From the NCBI GenBank assembly GCA_913050325.1, contig CAJWZP010000006.1, forward strand, positions 1-64,000: 64,000 nt of DNA, given 5' to 3'. This document shows, in pieces, positions 17,727 to 27,367 of the stretch. Every line of letters starts with the position of its first letter. Position 1 is the stretch's first letter. The notes under the pieces are model-generated. The model had not been told where the DNA came from, did no database searches, and was given only the letters and a program-made list of their open reading frames with translations. A program made the translations under genes and the position numbers. This DNA comes from an uncultured bacterium. GTDB lineage: Bacteria > Desulfobacterota_D > UBA1144.

Positions 17727-18884
17727 TTAAACATTGTATTTCATTAAAAAATTACTTAATAATTTAACACCTTTTCTAAGGTCACTGAACGAGCCGGCAT
17801 AGGAAATACGAACAAAATTTTTATAATTGTCACCAAAATCAATACCAGGTGCTAAAGCTAAGCCTGTTTTATTAAGAATTTCTTTACAAAACATTAAAGA
17901 ATTATTTGTGAACTTAGAAAAATCACAAAAAATATAAAATGCTGAATCTGGATAATAATCAATATTAATTCCCATTTTATTCAGGTTTTTAATTAAATAA
18001 TCTCTCTTTTTTTTATAGCTCATTAATAATACATTTTTATTCTTTTCTGGAATTGAAAAAGCTTTAGTAGCTGCATGTTGGGATAAAGTTGGTGCACATA
18101 TAAACATATTTTGTTGTAATTTCTGACCTACTCGTATAATTTTTTTTGGTAATATACAATATCCTAATCTCCATCCTGTCATTGAATATAATTTTGAAAA
18201 ACCATTAACAACTATAGTTTTAGTAGAATTATATTTAAATATTGAGCTTACATTATTAGAAATTGACAAACCTTGATAAATTTCATCGCTTATTACTTGA
18301 ATCTTTAAACCTGAAATTTTCTTTAGTATTTCTTCACTTTGAGAAATACTAGTTGGATTAGAAGGAGAGTTTATTATTAAAGCTTTAGTTTTCTTAGTAA
18401 TTGAATTTGAAAGTTTTTTAAAATTTATTTGATAATTATCTTTTTCGAATGTTTCAAAAAATTTAACCTTTCGGCCTAAAATCTTAATTATTTGTGGGTA
18501 ACAAGGATAATGTGGCTTTACTATTATTATTTCATCGCCATAGTTTGTTGAGCTTAAAATAGATAAAATAATAGCTCCAGAACTGCCGAGTGTTAAAATT
18601 ATTCTATTGGGATCTATACTTAAATTAAAATTATTTTTATAATATTTTGATATTAGAAGTCTAAGTTCAATCAATCCTAAACTGTTTGTATATTTATCTT
18701 TATTTCTATCTAATGCCTTCTTTGCAAATGAAATAATTCTGTGATCAACTTTTTCTATTGGTTCACCAATTTCGAGATGGACTATTTGCATACCCTTTTT
18801 CTCTAGTTGTTGAGCTTCCTCTAAGATTTCCATTACAAAAAAAGGATTTATAGTTGACAGTTCGCTAGTATTCATAAGTATCAT
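17727..18884 (-). CDS. PLP-dependent class I/II aminotransferase
   Basis: Cytoplasmic aminotransferase of the aspartate-aminotransferase fold, 385 residues. Visible are LEIGEPIEK near the N-terminus, the cofactor-binding LGSSGAI, INSPSNPT, the PLP lysine in VNGFSKLYSMTGWRLGY and the C-terminal arginine region NFVRISYAG. The amino acid substrate cannot be assigned. An internal ATG at 18875 may be the true start (three codons later). Upstream of tpiA on the same strand with a 21-base gap, so probably co-transcribed. Confidence 0.9.
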   Translation of the reverse strand: MILMNTSELSTINPFFVMEILEEAQQLEKKGMQIVHLEIGEPIEKVDHRIISFAKKALDRNKDKYTNSLGLIELRLLISKYYKNNFNLSIDPNRIILTLGSSGAIILSILSSTNYGDEIIIVKPHYPCYPQIIKILGRKVKFFETFEKDNYQINFKKLSNSITKKTKALIINSPSNPTSISQSEEILKKISGLKIQVISDEIYQGLSISNNVSSIFKYNSTKTIVVNGFSKLYSMTGWRLGYCILPKKIIRVGQKLQQNMFICAPTLSQHAATKAFSIPEKNKNVLLMSYKKKRDYLIKNLNKMGINIDYYPDSAFYIFCDFSKFTNNSLMFCKEILNKTGLALAPGIDFGDNYKNFVRISYAGSFSDLRKGVKLLSNFLMKYNV

Positions 18885-18971
18885 TTTATTTCAAAATATC
18901 TAAAAAGATATAAAAAAATTGTTTTGGTCAAATAATCTAGGTAGTATAAGTACTTTAATTTGGAGTTTAAT

Positions 18972-19262
18972 ATGTCAAAAGTTTGTTTTTTAACAGGTAA
19001 AAGATTTATGACAGGTAATAATGTAAGTCATGCGAATAATAAGACAAAAAGAAAGTTTGATGTCAATTTAAGATCAGTAACCTTGAATAGTGATACTTTA
19101 GGTGAAAAGTACAAGGTTAAAATTGCTGCTAGTACAATGAGAACTTTAAATAAGGTTGGCGGTTTGGATAGATTTTTATTAGATTCTGATAATTCAAAAT
19201 TATCCCATGATGCGCTTAAACTTAAAACTAAAATTTCTAAAAAATTAAGACCTATTAAATAG
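18972..19262 (+). CDS. rpmB: 50S ribosomal protein L28
   Basis: Large-subunit protein of 96 residues starting at the ATG after TTGGAG. The core GNNVSHANNKTKRKFDVNL is the L28 signature. The C-terminal extension (VGGLDRFLL...LSHDALKLKTKISKK) is the long form typical of Alphaproteobacteria, not the short 78-residue gammaproteobacterial form. A plausible promoter (TTGTTT, 17-base spacer, TAGTAT) lies at about 18919-18947. Tail to tail with def. Confidence 0.97.
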   Translation: MSKVCFLTGKRFMTGNNVSHANNKTKRKFDVNLRSVTLNSDTLGEKYKVKIAASTMRTLNKVGGLDRFLLDSDNSKLSHDALKLKTKISKKLRPIK

Positions 19263-19766
19263 TTATTTTTTAAATTCTTTATTAATTTTTTTAAAAAAGA
19301 TTTCTTTTCTTATTAATGGTAACTTGTCTGGAAAAAGAATTCCTTCAAGATGGTCAAATTCATGCTGAAAAACAATTGATTGCATTCCACTAAATTCCTT
19401 TTCAATATTTTTACCATTTTGATCTAAATACGAAACAAGGATTTTTTCATGTCGTTTAATCAAATCATAATACCCAGGAATGCTTAAACAACCTTCCTTA
19501 GATTCAATTGTTCCATACATTTCTTTAATTGTAGGATTTATAAAAACTAAAAATTTTTCAGAGTCTTCATCTTGAAAATCTTTTGTAATAAAAAAACGTT
19601 TTGAAATTCCAACTTGAGGAGCAGCTAGTCCTATGCCTTTATTCTCATTCATTAACAAATCCATTTGTGAAACTGTATTAATTATATTTGAATCAATCTT
19701 TTCTATATTTTTGGAAATTTTACGTAATACATCATCTGGATAGATTCTTAAGTTAAGATTTTTCAT
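19263..19766 (-). CDS. def: Peptide deformylase
   Basis: Metalloenzyme that removes the formyl group from new proteins. 167 residues with all three motifs: GIGLAAPQVG, EGCLSIPG (metal cysteine) and QHEFDHLEG (two metal histidines and catalytic glutamate). Follows the IHF/HU gene by two bases; fmt, its common partner, is not nearby. Confidence 0.97.
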   Translation of the reverse strand: MKNLNLRIYPDDVLRKISKNIEKIDSNIINTVSQMDLLMNENKGIGLAAPQVGISKRFFITKDFQDEDSEKFLVFINPTIKEMYGTIESKEGCLSIPGYYDLIKRHEKILVSYLDQNGKNIEKEFSGMQSIVFQHEFDHLEGILFPDKLPLIRKEIFFKKINKEFKK

Positions 19767-19768
19767 TT

Positions 19769-20044
19769 TTATTTATTCAATTTAGATAGTAATTCTTTAC
19801 TTGGTCTAAAAAGGGGCAATATTTTTTCAGAAACCTCAACACTTTCACCTGTTTTTGGATTTCTACCTTTATAAGCCTTATATTCTTTACTAAAAAAACT
19901 TCCAAAACCTCTAATTTCAACCCTGTTATTATTTGAAATCGATGAGCTGATAGAATCAATTAAACTTGATACAACTGCATGAGACGTATCTTGATCTAGA
20001 TTAAAAATTCTACTTATCTCATTTTCAATATTAGATTTAAGCAC
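19769..20044 (-). CDS. HU/IHF family DNA-bending protein (IHF-beta-like)
   Basis: Nucleoid protein of 91 residues. RVEIRGFGSF, the beta-arm GRNPKTGE and the C-terminal FRPSKELLSKLN match the family. The FxPxKEL ending and EIRGFGSF fit IHF beta best, but HU and IHF subunits are hard to separate by eye. Upstream of def with a two-base gap. Confidence 0.9.
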   Translation of the reverse strand: MLKSNIENEISRIFNLDQDTSHAVVSSLIDSISSSISNNNRVEIRGFGSFFSKEYKAYKGRNPKTGESVEVSEKILPLFRPSKELLSKLNK

Positions 20045-20082
20045 ATAATATTTATAAAATAATATAATATAAAGTCAATTAT

Positions 20083-20154
20083 TGCCCTCGCCGGGAATCG
20101 AACCCAGAACTAGGGATTAGGAATCCCTTGTTATATCCGTTTAACTACGAGGAC
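20083..20154 (-). tRNA. tRNA-Arg (anticodon CCT)
   Basis: 72 nt. Acceptor GTCCTCG pairs with CGAGGGC (one T-G pair), discriminator A at 20083. Anticodon stem AGGGA/TCCCT encloses TTCCTAA, anticodon CCT, reading the codon AGG. T-arm GGGTTCGATTCCC. CCA is not encoded. Confidence 0.95.
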
Positions 20155-20196
20155 TAAAATATTTACTCTTTATAAAAAATAGTTTAAATTTTTTTT

Positions 20197-20493
20197 ATGT
20201 CTTTTAAAAACAAACCATTTTTTGTTGAAATATTCAATAAATATACAAAACAATTTTCTAAGGAGCTTTTGATTGATTCAGATTCCTCTGAAAATGCAAT
20301 CCAGAAAACAATATCAATAGCAAATATTGATCCGCTAAATTATGATATCAAGGTTCAAGAAGCGTCTGTTTCACAAGCGCAGGGATGGTTAGAGGAAAAA
20401 TTTCCTAGTGGGGATGCAAAACATAAAATAATAGATGGTGACAATGGAGTTTATGAACTAATTTATAATCCTATGGGGAATCCGTATGATTAA
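20197..20493 (+). CDS. Conserved-looking small protein of unknown function
   Basis: 98 residues, no signal peptide or membrane segment, mixed charge. I do not recognise a family. It has an acidic C-terminal half ([14 protein letters not shown]) ending in NPMGNPYD. The ATG is 43 bases past the tRNA-Arg gene on the opposite strand. Its stop overlaps the stop of rpmJ by four bases (convergent). Coding is supported by a clean frame filling the whole space between two RNA/protein genes. Confidence 0.7.
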   Translation: MSFKNKPFFVEIFNKYTKQFSKELLIDSDSSENAIQKTISIANIDPLNYDIKVQEASVSQAQGWLEEKFPSGDAKHKIIDGDNGVYELIYNPMGNPYD

Positions 20494-20639
20494 AGCTTAT
20501 TTCTTTTCTTCTTATAGCCCTGCCTAACTTTAAATCTAGGATCAGATTTACATATTACATAAATTCTTCCTCTTCGTTTTACAACTTGGCAATCAGGGTG
20601 CCTTTTTTTCATTGATCCTATTGAGCTAACAACTTTCAT
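20490..20639 (-). CDS. rpmJ: 50S ribosomal protein L36
   Basis: 49 residues starting [14 protein letters not shown], with [10 protein letters not shown] and PRFKVRQG, the L36 signature. Two cysteines remain but not the full zinc set of the short L36 type, and a basic tail (YKKKRNKL) follows the usual RQG end. It is separate from the main ribosomal protein operon, as often seen for this longer form. Convergent overlap with the 98-residue gene. Confidence 0.93.
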   Translation of the reverse strand: MKVVSSIGSMKKRHPDCQVVKRRGRIYVICKSDPRFKVRQGYKKKRNKL

Positions 20640-20683
20640 AGGTCTTTATTAAAACTCAATAAATATTTTATGTCAAATATTTT

Positions 20684-22633
20684 TTATATTTTTTCTAACT
20701 TATAAGAACCATTTTTTGTTAGCTCTAAAGATAAATTATGAAATTTGTTCAAATTTGAACGATGACCAACACTAACATAAGCAATAGATGTATCTTTTAA
20801 TAATTTATAGGCATTTTCTTCATTCCTTTCGTCTAACGCACTAGTCGATTCATCTAGAATTGCGATTTTAGGCTTATTTAAAATAATTCTAGCAAAACCT
20901 AATCTTTGTTGCTCGCCTACTGATAAAATTCTAGACCAATCTTTGGTTGAATTAATACCATGATCATTTATTAAATATTCTAAGCCTAACTTATTTAAAG
21001 CTTCTTTAATTTCATCAAATGAATATTCACCTTGTTGTTTTGGATATGATATTTGTTCCTCTAAAGTTCCTAGTATCATGTATGGTTTTTGAGGTAAAAA
21101 CATTATATTTGAAAAATCAGGCTTACTTATTTCACCTTTACCCATTGTCCATATCCCAGAGATTGCTCTAAGTAAAGAGCTCTTTCCAACCCCACTTTCA
21201 CCTTTAATTAAAAGATTCTGATTAATTAAATCAAAACTTAAATCTTTTATTAAATATTTATCACTGCCAGGAGTGGTAACAGATAATTTATCAACTGAGA
21301 CGTTATTTGAAATTAGATAGTTTATTCTATTATTAGTTTTTTCTTCATCAGGAATTTTATTTAACATTTCATTAAAATTTCCAAGCCTAAAAATACTTGC
21401 GGCAAAAGATGATATATTCTCAATTTGATTAGTAACAATCGATAGCGCCCCAAAGACTTGAAAAAAAGCTATCCAAGCTTGTGTAATCGTTCCAAAATCT
21501 ATTTCTTTCGCAAAATACAGTGGAGCTACTAATATATAAACTGGAAATCTCATCAAATTAGAATACATAAACTGGAAAAGATCAATTATTGATTGCCAAA
21601 TTATTAATAAATCAAAGTTTTTAAGTGCATTAAACAATCTTTTTAGAACATTATTAACCTCTTTTTTTTCACCTCTATAAAAAGCTATAGATTCAGAATT
21701 ATCTCTGACATGAACTAAGCTATATCTGAAATCAGCTTCTAACCTTAATTGATCATAATATATTCGGATCATTTTTTTACCCGTTAATATTGCTATCCAA
21801 GTTCCAATAAATACATAAATTATTAATCCTAAAGTTAATGTTTTTGAAATTGAATATAATATTGCACTAAAAGATACTATGGTTAGAATCGCATATAAAA
21901 TATCTATTAAAAAATCAAGAGTGACGGATGTAAAATGTTTTATATCTTCAGAAATTCTTTGATCTGGGTTATCTATGTCTGAATTGAGTGAATTAGAATC
22001 CAATAAATAGTAACAACGATAATTAAAATATCTTGAAATAAAATTATTTGTTAACCATTCTCTCCAATATCTACCAAACTTTAATCTTGTAAAACGATAA
22101 AAGGCTATAATTGGAACTGCTAATAAAACTGCACCTCCATAAACCCATAGAAAATCCCAAAAAACTTTTTCCTCTCTTGTATTTAGTGAAGTATCTAAAA
22201 ATCTAAATATATAACTTAATCCTACATTTAAGCCAGTAACAGAAAATAATAATATGATTATAATAAATAAGAGTAGCCATGGTCTATATCGATTTTGAAG
22301 ATGTTTTAAATTAGTATAAAAAGAATAAATTCCAATACTTAAAACACCAAGTGATAAATAAATTAAATTTGGCTCTTTTAAGCTATTAACATAAATTTTA
22401 AAATTTGGTGCTAAATCATTTGTAAATTTAGGAAAGAATGTATCTAACATGAATCCTAAAAAAATAATAAAAAAATGACTTATAGATATTACAGATAAAA
22501 TTGAAACTAAGATTAGTATAAGTAACTTTAGTTTTGATTTTTTTACATCAGTTGGAAAAAAATAAGGTTGTGCAGTATTTATAAATCTATCTAGTAGTTC
22601 TTTATTGAAATTAAACTTAGGTGTATTATTCAT
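20684..22633 (-). CDS. ABC transporter, fused permease/ATPase (YddA/SbmA-like, ABC-D type)
   Basis: 649-residue half transporter. The N-terminal membrane domain (about residues 30-400, six hydrophobic segments) contains the hallmark run NPDQRISEDI...FT, then LEADFRYSLVHVRDNSESIAFYRGE, typical of the SbmA/BacA-YddA group. The ATPase domain has Walker A GESGVGKSS, signature LSVGEQQRLGFARI and Walker B IAILDESTSALDE. Family members move peptides, B12-like or lipid-like substrates across the inner membrane; the substrate here is unknown. Upstream of rpmJ and downstream of lgt on the minus strand. Confidence 0.88.
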   Translation of the reverse strand: MNNTPKFNFNKELLDRFINTAQPYFFPTDVKKSKLKLLILILVSILSVISISHFFIIFLGFMLDTFFPKFTNDLAPNFKIYVNSLKEPNLIYLSLGVLSIGIYSFYTNLKHLQNRYRPWLLLFIIIILLFSVTGLNVGLSYIFRFLDTSLNTREEKVFWDFLWVYGGAVLLAVPIIAFYRFTRLKFGRYWREWLTNNFISRYFNYRCYYLLDSNSLNSDIDNPDQRISEDIKHFTSVTLDFLIDILYAILTIVSFSAILYSISKTLTLGLIIYVFIGTWIAILTGKKMIRIYYDQLRLEADFRYSLVHVRDNSESIAFYRGEKKEVNNVLKRLFNALKNFDLLIIWQSIIDLFQFMYSNLMRFPVYILVAPLYFAKEIDFGTITQAWIAFFQVFGALSIVTNQIENISSFAASIFRLGNFNEMLNKIPDEEKTNNRINYLISNNVSVDKLSVTTPGSDKYLIKDLSFDLINQNLLIKGESGVGKSSLLRAISGIWTMGKGEISKPDFSNIMFLPQKPYMILGTLEEQISYPKQQGEYSFDEIKEALNKLGLEYLINDHGINSTKDWSRILSVGEQQRLGFARIILNKPKIAILDESTSALDERNEENAYKLLKDTSIAYVSVGHRSNLNKFHNLSLELTKNGSYKLEKI

Positions 22634-22660
22634 ATCCTAGTAGATTAAACGTTTATACAA

Positions 22661-23476
22661 TTATTTAAATGATTTTGTAGCAAAAAATTTATAACCTATA
22701 AATGATATAGCCAACAGTAATAATGTAAGCAACTGTGCCATATTAAAATATTCGAAAACTATTTTTGTATTTGGTAATTTGAGAAATTCAACAAAAAATC
22801 TAACTAATCCTAATGCAATAAGCATTGCAAATATAGATTTTACTACATTGTCTCTATAACCACTCTGAGAAAAATATCTGAAAAAAACGAAAAGAATAAA
22901 GTATAAAAAAGCTTCTAAAAGCTGAACAGGATACCTTGGTAACATATCATAAGATGGAAATATAAAACATAAAAAATTTATTTCAAAACACTCTTTGCCT
23001 AATATTTCAGAATTGAATAAATTACCTATTCTTATGAGACTCATCAAAATAAATGAATACAGTAAAATATTTAGTAAAATATGAAGCCTATCAAGCAATT
23101 TAATTTTATTTTTTTGAAAAATAAATAGTCCTAGAAACAATCCAAAAAGTCCTCCATGGCTTGACAAACCTTGATAACCCGTGAAGGTAAAACTTGAAAG
23201 TTGCACGGGCAACAAAATCTCAATTAAATTACTAGAATAGTATTCGAATTGATAAAATAAGCAGTGGAATATTCTTGAAAAAACTAATGTGCTAATGATA
23301 AGTTTAAAAAGAAAATTTTCTATATCATAATTTTTATCTAGAAATTTTTTGGAAACTTTCATGTAAACAAATAATAGGCCTAAAGCAAATAGAACTGAAT
23401 AAATTCTGAGTTGAAAATAATCCGAATAGTACAAAAATGGTGAATAATCCCAAATTATATAATTATAAGATTGCAT
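22661..23476 (-). CDS. lgt: Prolipoprotein diacylglyceryl transferase
   Basis: Inner-membrane enzyme that transfers diacylglycerol to the lipobox cysteine, the first step of lipoprotein maturation. 271 residues, seven hydrophobic segments. The signature appears as LIRIGNLFNSEILG, and the catalytic-region LSSHGGLFGLFLG matches the conserved HGG. Lies four bases after the thioesterase gene. Confidence 0.95.
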   Translation of the reverse strand: MQSYNYIIWDYSPFLYYSDYFQLRIYSVLFALGLLFVYMKVSKKFLDKNYDIENFLFKLIISTLVFSRIFHCLFYQFEYYSSNLIEILLPVQLSSFTFTGYQGLSSHGGLFGLFLGLFIFQKNKIKLLDRLHILLNILLYSFILMSLIRIGNLFNSEILGKECFEINFLCFIFPSYDMLPRYPVQLLEAFLYFILFVFFRYFSQSGYRDNVVKSIFAMLIALGLVRFFVEFLKLPNTKIVFEYFNMAQLLTLLLLAISFIGYKFFATKSFK

Positions 23477-23480
23477 AAAT

Positions 23481-23984
23481 TTATAAATTCTCTTTAAGCT
23501 CTATTTGAAATCTTTTTTCTTCTAATTTTTGTCTCTTACGAATCTCTTGACCTATCGCGTAGTTCTTTTTATCGGTTAAACTTTCAACTAACAACTCAGG
23601 AACAACCACAGGTTTTCCTTCTAGGTCAATAGCAACAAAACAGAAATAAGCTCTTGAACAAATAATCTTCTCTTCAGTATATTCCTCTTTGGTTACTTTT
23701 GTTTTAATGATTAATGACTTAGTACCAGTCCATATGACGCTCGATGTTATTTCTATAATATCTCCTTTATTAATTGGTTTATAGAACTGCATATCTTCTA
23801 TTGAAGCTGTTACTGCTTTGGTACCCGTGAAACGCCTGGCACAAATACCACCAACCATATCCATTAATTCTATGAGTCTCCCACCGTACATGGTACCAAA
23901 ATCATTTGTATCATTAGGAAAAACCATCAGGCTTGTTCTTGCTTCGGGGCTCTTTCTTTTAAGTCTTTTTTCATTTTCTTGCAT
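23481..23984 (-). CDS. Acyl-CoA thioesterase, hotdog fold
   Basis: 167 residues. NDTNDFGTMYGGRLIELMDMVGG is the hotdog active-site helix of the cytosolic acyl-CoA thioester hydrolase group. Later segments KAVTASIEDMQFYKPI and KGDIIEITSSV fit. Chain-length preference cannot be told. Divergent from the MoxR ATPase, 65 bases apart, and followed by lgt. Confidence 0.9.
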   Translation of the reverse strand: MQENEKRLKRKSPEARTSLMVFPNDTNDFGTMYGGRLIELMDMVGGICARRFTGTKAVTASIEDMQFYKPINKGDIIEITSSVIWTGTKSLIIKTKVTKEEYTEEKIICSRAYFCFVAIDLEGKPVVVPELLVESLTDKKNYAIGQEIRKRQKLEEKRFQIELKENL

Positions 23985-24049
23985 ATTTAATAATACCTTT
24001 TTTTAATTTATTAGTTTTTTAATTATTGATTAAACATTATAATAAATAT

Positions 24050-24895
24050 ATGAAAAAATTCACATCTACAGAAAATTATGTAACCACACCAGATTTAGAA
24101 TTAGCTGTAAATTCTGCGGTGACTCTTGAAAAACCTTTACTTGTAAAAGGTGAGCCTGGAACAGGAAAAACTTTATTAGCTGAAGAAATAGCTGTTGGAC
24201 TTGGCCTCAAAATTATCAAGTGGCATGTTAAATCAACAACGAAAGCCCAACAAGGATTATATGAATATGATGCAATAACTAGGTTAAGAGATTCACAACT
24301 AGGTGATTCTAGGGTAAAAGATATCTCTAATTATATTGTAAAAGGTAAATTATGGGAAGCTTTTAAAGCTGATGAAAAAGTTGTATTACTCATTGATGAA
24401 ATTGATAAGGCTGATATTGAATTTCCTAATGATTTATTACAAGAGCTTGATCGAATGGAATTTTATGTTTATGAGACTAAACAAAATATAGTTGCTAAAA
24501 ATAGGCCAATTGTTGTGATAACAAGTAACAATGAAAAAGAACTACCAGATGCTTTTTTAAGGAGGTGTATATTTCATTATATTAATTTCCCAGATAAAAA
24601 AACAATGGAATCTATAATAAATGTTCATTTTCCAAAGATTAAAAAGAAGTTGTTAACAGAAGCATTAAATATTTTCTTTGATTTAAGAGAAGTCCCAAAT
24701 CTTAAGAAATATCCATCAACCTCTGAATTGATTGATTGGATTAAACTTTTGTTATCTGATGATATTCCAAGGGAAATTCTCTTAGAACGTGACCAAACAA
24801 AAGCGATACCTCCTCTTCATGGTGCATTGTTGAAAAATGAGCAAGATGTTCAAATGTTAGAAAGGTTAAGGTTCATGCTTAGAAGAGAGAGCTAA
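24050..24895 (+). CDS. MoxR-type AAA+ ATPase
   Basis: 281 residues. Walker A GEPGTGKT, Walker B VVLLIDEIDKAD, sensor 1 VVITSNNEKELPDAFLRRC with the arginine finger region. This is the MoxR/CoxD branch, whose members act with a VWA-domain partner in chaperone-like metal insertion or complex assembly. The next gene is exactly such a partner, with the stop and start overlapping by one base. I place the start at the ATG at 24050 because the sequence before it is not conserved-looking. The client is unknown. Confidence 0.92.
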   Translation: MKKFTSTENYVTTPDLELAVNSAVTLEKPLLVKGEPGTGKTLLAEEIAVGLGLKIIKWHVKSTTKAQQGLYEYDAITRLRDSQLGDSRVKDISNYIVKGKLWEAFKADEKVVLLIDEIDKADIEFPNDLLQELDRMEFYVYETKQNIVAKNRPIVVITSNNEKELPDAFLRRCIFHYINFPDKKTMESIINVHFPKIKKKLLTEALNIFFDLREVPNLKKYPSTSELIDWIKLLLSDDIPREILLERDQTKAIPPLHGALLKNEQDVQMLERLRFMLRRES

Positions 24896-26070
24896 TGTTA
24901 ATAGAATTTTTTAATACTGTTAAGAAATCAGGAGTAAATGTCTCATTAAAAGAATTATTAGATTTAATAAAAGCTTTAAATTCAAATTTAATAAATAATA
25001 CAGTTCAGGATTTTTATTTTTTAAGTAGATCAATTATGGTTAAAGATGAAAGATTTTATGACAAATATGATAAAGCATTTGGTATTTTTTTTGAAGGTAT
25101 AGAAAATTTAGATTTTGATTTTGTAAAAAACGAGATACCGGAGGAATGGCTTAGAAAACAATTTGAAAAATCATTATCTAAGGAAGATAGAAAAAAAATT
25201 AAATCTCTTGCAGATTTGGAAGAACTAATGAAAAAATTTATGGAAACCTTTAACAAGCAAAGGGAAAGACACCAGGGAGGGAATAAATGGATTGGTACTG
25301 GTGGAACATCTCCTTATGGTGCTTATGGTTCAAATCCTTTTGGTATTAGAATTGGTCAAGATGGCAATAGAAATTTTTCTGCTGCTAAGGTTTGGGATGA
25401 AAGAAAATTTCAGAATCTTGATGATAGTATTGAAATAGGAACAAGAAACATCAAAGTAGCACTTAGAAAATTGAGAAAATTTGCTAGGATTCAAGGAAAT
25501 GAAGAACTTGATCTAGATCAAACTATAAAAAAAACAGCAGATAATGGTGGTTTTATTGATATTAAAACAAGACCAGAGAAAAGAAATCAAATTAAAGTCT
25601 TGATTTTCTTTGATATTGGAGGCTCCATGGACCCACATATTAATTTATGTGAAGAACTTTTTTCTGCAGCTAAATATGAATTTAAAAATTTAGAATTTTA
25701 TTATTTTCACAATTTTATATATGAAGGTGTTTGGAAAGATAATGATAGGCGTAATGAAACTATTAACCTTTATGACATAGTTAATAAGTATAGTAGTGAT
25801 TATAAAGTTATATTTGTTGGTGATGCATCTATGGGAATATACGAAGTGACACATATTAATGGCTCAGTAGAGCACTATAATGAAAAACCAGGTGAACACT
25901 ATTTCAAGATACTTAAAAGTCATTTCAATAAAATTGCATGGCTTAATCCAATAGAAATAGATGAATGGGATTATTCTCAATCTATAGACTATATTAGATA
26001 TTTATCTGAAAATAAAATGTTTCCACTAACTATTGATGGGATTAACAAAGCAGTCAAATTCTTAACCTAA
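24895..26070 (+). CDS. VWA-domain protein (CoxE-like), MoxR partner
   Basis: 391 residues. An N-terminal helical part is followed by a glycine-rich linker near residues 125-155 (GTGGTSPYGAYG) and a C-terminal von Willebrand A domain with a MIDAS-like motif (FFDIGGSMDPH), LYDIVNKY and VGDASMG. The first MIDAS residues are D-I-G-G-S, close to the DxSxS consensus but with glycine for the first serine. CoxE-like proteins pair with MoxR ATPases; no carbon-monoxide dehydrogenase genes are nearby, so its job is elsewhere. Convergent with crcB, directly adjacent. Confidence 0.88.
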   Translation: MLIEFFNTVKKSGVNVSLKELLDLIKALNSNLINNTVQDFYFLSRSIMVKDERFYDKYDKAFGIFFEGIENLDFDFVKNEIPEEWLRKQFEKSLSKEDRKKIKSLADLEELMKKFMETFNKQRERHQGGNKWIGTGGTSPYGAYGSNPFGIRIGQDGNRNFSAAKVWDERKFQNLDDSIEIGTRNIKVALRKLRKFARIQGNEELDLDQTIKKTADNGGFIDIKTRPEKRNQIKVLIFFDIGGSMDPHINLCEELFSAAKYEFKNLEFYYFHNFIYEGVWKDNDRRNETINLYDIVNKYSSDYKVIFVGDASMGIYEVTHINGSVEHYNEKPGEHYFKILKSHFNKIAWLNPIEIDEWDYSQSIDYIRYLSENKMFPLTIDGINKAVKFLT

Positions 26071-26439
26071 TTATTTAATTAGCCTAATAAAAAAATAAAT
26101 CGATAGAAAACCTAATACTAAATTTAAAGATAAATAAGTAAATGCTTTAATAAAATTTTTATCATTTATTAAATTATTAAACTCAAAGCTAAAAGTTGAG
26201 AACGTTGTTAATGAACCAAGATAACCAACAACAAAAAATTCTTTAATATTAGGTTTCAAATCTAGTTGAGATGAAACATAATAAAAAAAACCTAACAAAA
26301 TCGATCCAATTATATTTACTAGAACTGTAGACATATATGGCTTTGAAGGTAGTTGATTTGCTACAGCATTGTTTGCCATAAATCTTGTTATTGCTCCCAA
26401 AAAACCACCTAAACCAACAACTAAAAAAGTAAGAAACAT
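26071..26439 (-). CDS. crcB: Fluoride efflux channel CrcB/Fluc
   Basis: Small four-helix inner-membrane fluoride channel. 122 residues from the ATG at 26439. GGFLGAITRFM, VNIIGSILLGFF and GYLGSLTTFSTFSFE are the Fluc signatures (asparagine, and the TTFSTF phenylalanine box). No fluoride riboswitch was recognised upstream; the gene follows the paralogue at 26476 by 37 bases. Confidence 0.94.
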   Translation of the reverse strand: MFLTFLVVGLGGFLGAITRFMANNAVANQLPSKPYMSTVLVNIIGSILLGFFYYVSSQLDLKPNIKEFFVVGYLGSLTTFSTFSFEFNNLINDKNFIKAFTYLSLNLVLGFLSIYFFIRLIK

Positions 26440-26475
26440 TAAAAACAAGATACATCAATTAAACATTTTTCAAAA

Positions 26476-27366
26476 TCAATTTATTAAAGTAACTGATATA
26501 TCACTTATTTCCTTAGAAATTAAGATGTTTTGATTAACTACTAAATCATAAAACATATTAAAATCTACTGAAATATTTTTATCTTTTATAAGAGAATTAT
26601 GACTGATGTAAAAATAAATAATTACAATATCTTGAATTTTATTAATATTAATCTTATCAAAAATTTTTAAGAATTTTTTTTGAAAATTTTTAATTAATGA
26701 ACTAAATACCTTTATCCAATATTTTTTCTTTTCATTTTGATTCATAGATTTACTTTCTCTATAATAAGTTTTAATTTCACTTAAAAATTTATTATAAGTT
26801 TTTATGAAGATAATTTTATTAAATGGATTCAAATTCAACTCAAAACTATCATTTGTAAAAGAATGGATTATCCCATCACTATATAATTTAATACCATTTT
26901 GTTTAAATTTTTTTTCGCAAATAATTGATACAGTCTTAAGAAAATATTTAACTTTTTTAGTTTCATTCTGGTCATATTGATTAGTAAATATCATTAATCT
27001 CCAATACAATACAGCTCTTGAAATAATTTCAGATTCTACTGATAAATCAATTTTAGAATTCATATCCCAATCCTCTAATGTATAAAACAGGAATCTTGGC
27101 TCTTTAGTTTCTAGAAAATCAATTAAAGCAGGAACATTTTTAGTGAATGGATTAGCTAAATTATTGGGATGGACAGAACTATCTTTTCCCCACTTATATT
27201 TTTTTCTTCCTTTAGTAGAGGTTTTAGGTTGTATTCTCCATCCTAGATTAAAAGAACTTTTCTTATACTCAGCATTTGTTCCATATCTTTTGGCATGCTC
27301 CTCTTTATGATATTTTTCAAGTTCTTCTTTCATAATAGAGCCATTATAAAGTCTAAAAACAGTCAT
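26476..27366 (-). CDS. Orphan protein A, member of local NPF-TKEP-WR paralogue family
   Basis: 296 residues, not a family I know by name. Clearly related to the next gene upstream (27368): both have a basic start, then KGRKKYKWG / EGRKRYRWG, NPF (72-74), FLETKEPRFLFYTLEDW (84-100) and an AVLYWRL segment (YWR 121-123). The C-terminal half is lysine- and asparagine-rich and helical. No signal peptide or membrane segment. It sits one base after the paralogue at 27368, in a run with msrB and a glutaredoxin-like gene. Confidence 0.75.
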   Translation of the reverse strand: MTVFRLYNGSIMKEELEKYHKEEHAKRYGTNAEYKKSSFNLGWRIQPKTSTKGRKKYKWGKDSSVHPNNLANPFTKNVPALIDFLETKEPRFLFYTLEDWDMNSKIDLSVESEIISRAVLYWRLMIFTNQYDQNETKKVKYFLKTVSIICEKKFKQNGIKLYSDGIIHSFTNDSFELNLNPFNKIIFIKTYNKFLSEIKTYYRESKSMNQNEKKKYWIKVFSSLIKNFQKKFLKIFDKININKIQDIVIIYFYISHNSLIKDKNISVDFNMFYDLVVNQNILISKEISDISVTLIN

Positions 27367-27367
27367 T

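Noticed and set aside
26071-26475. Fluoride riboswitch upstream of crcB
   Set aside because: The space upstream is only 37 bases and lacks the conserved GGNGAUGG-type core.
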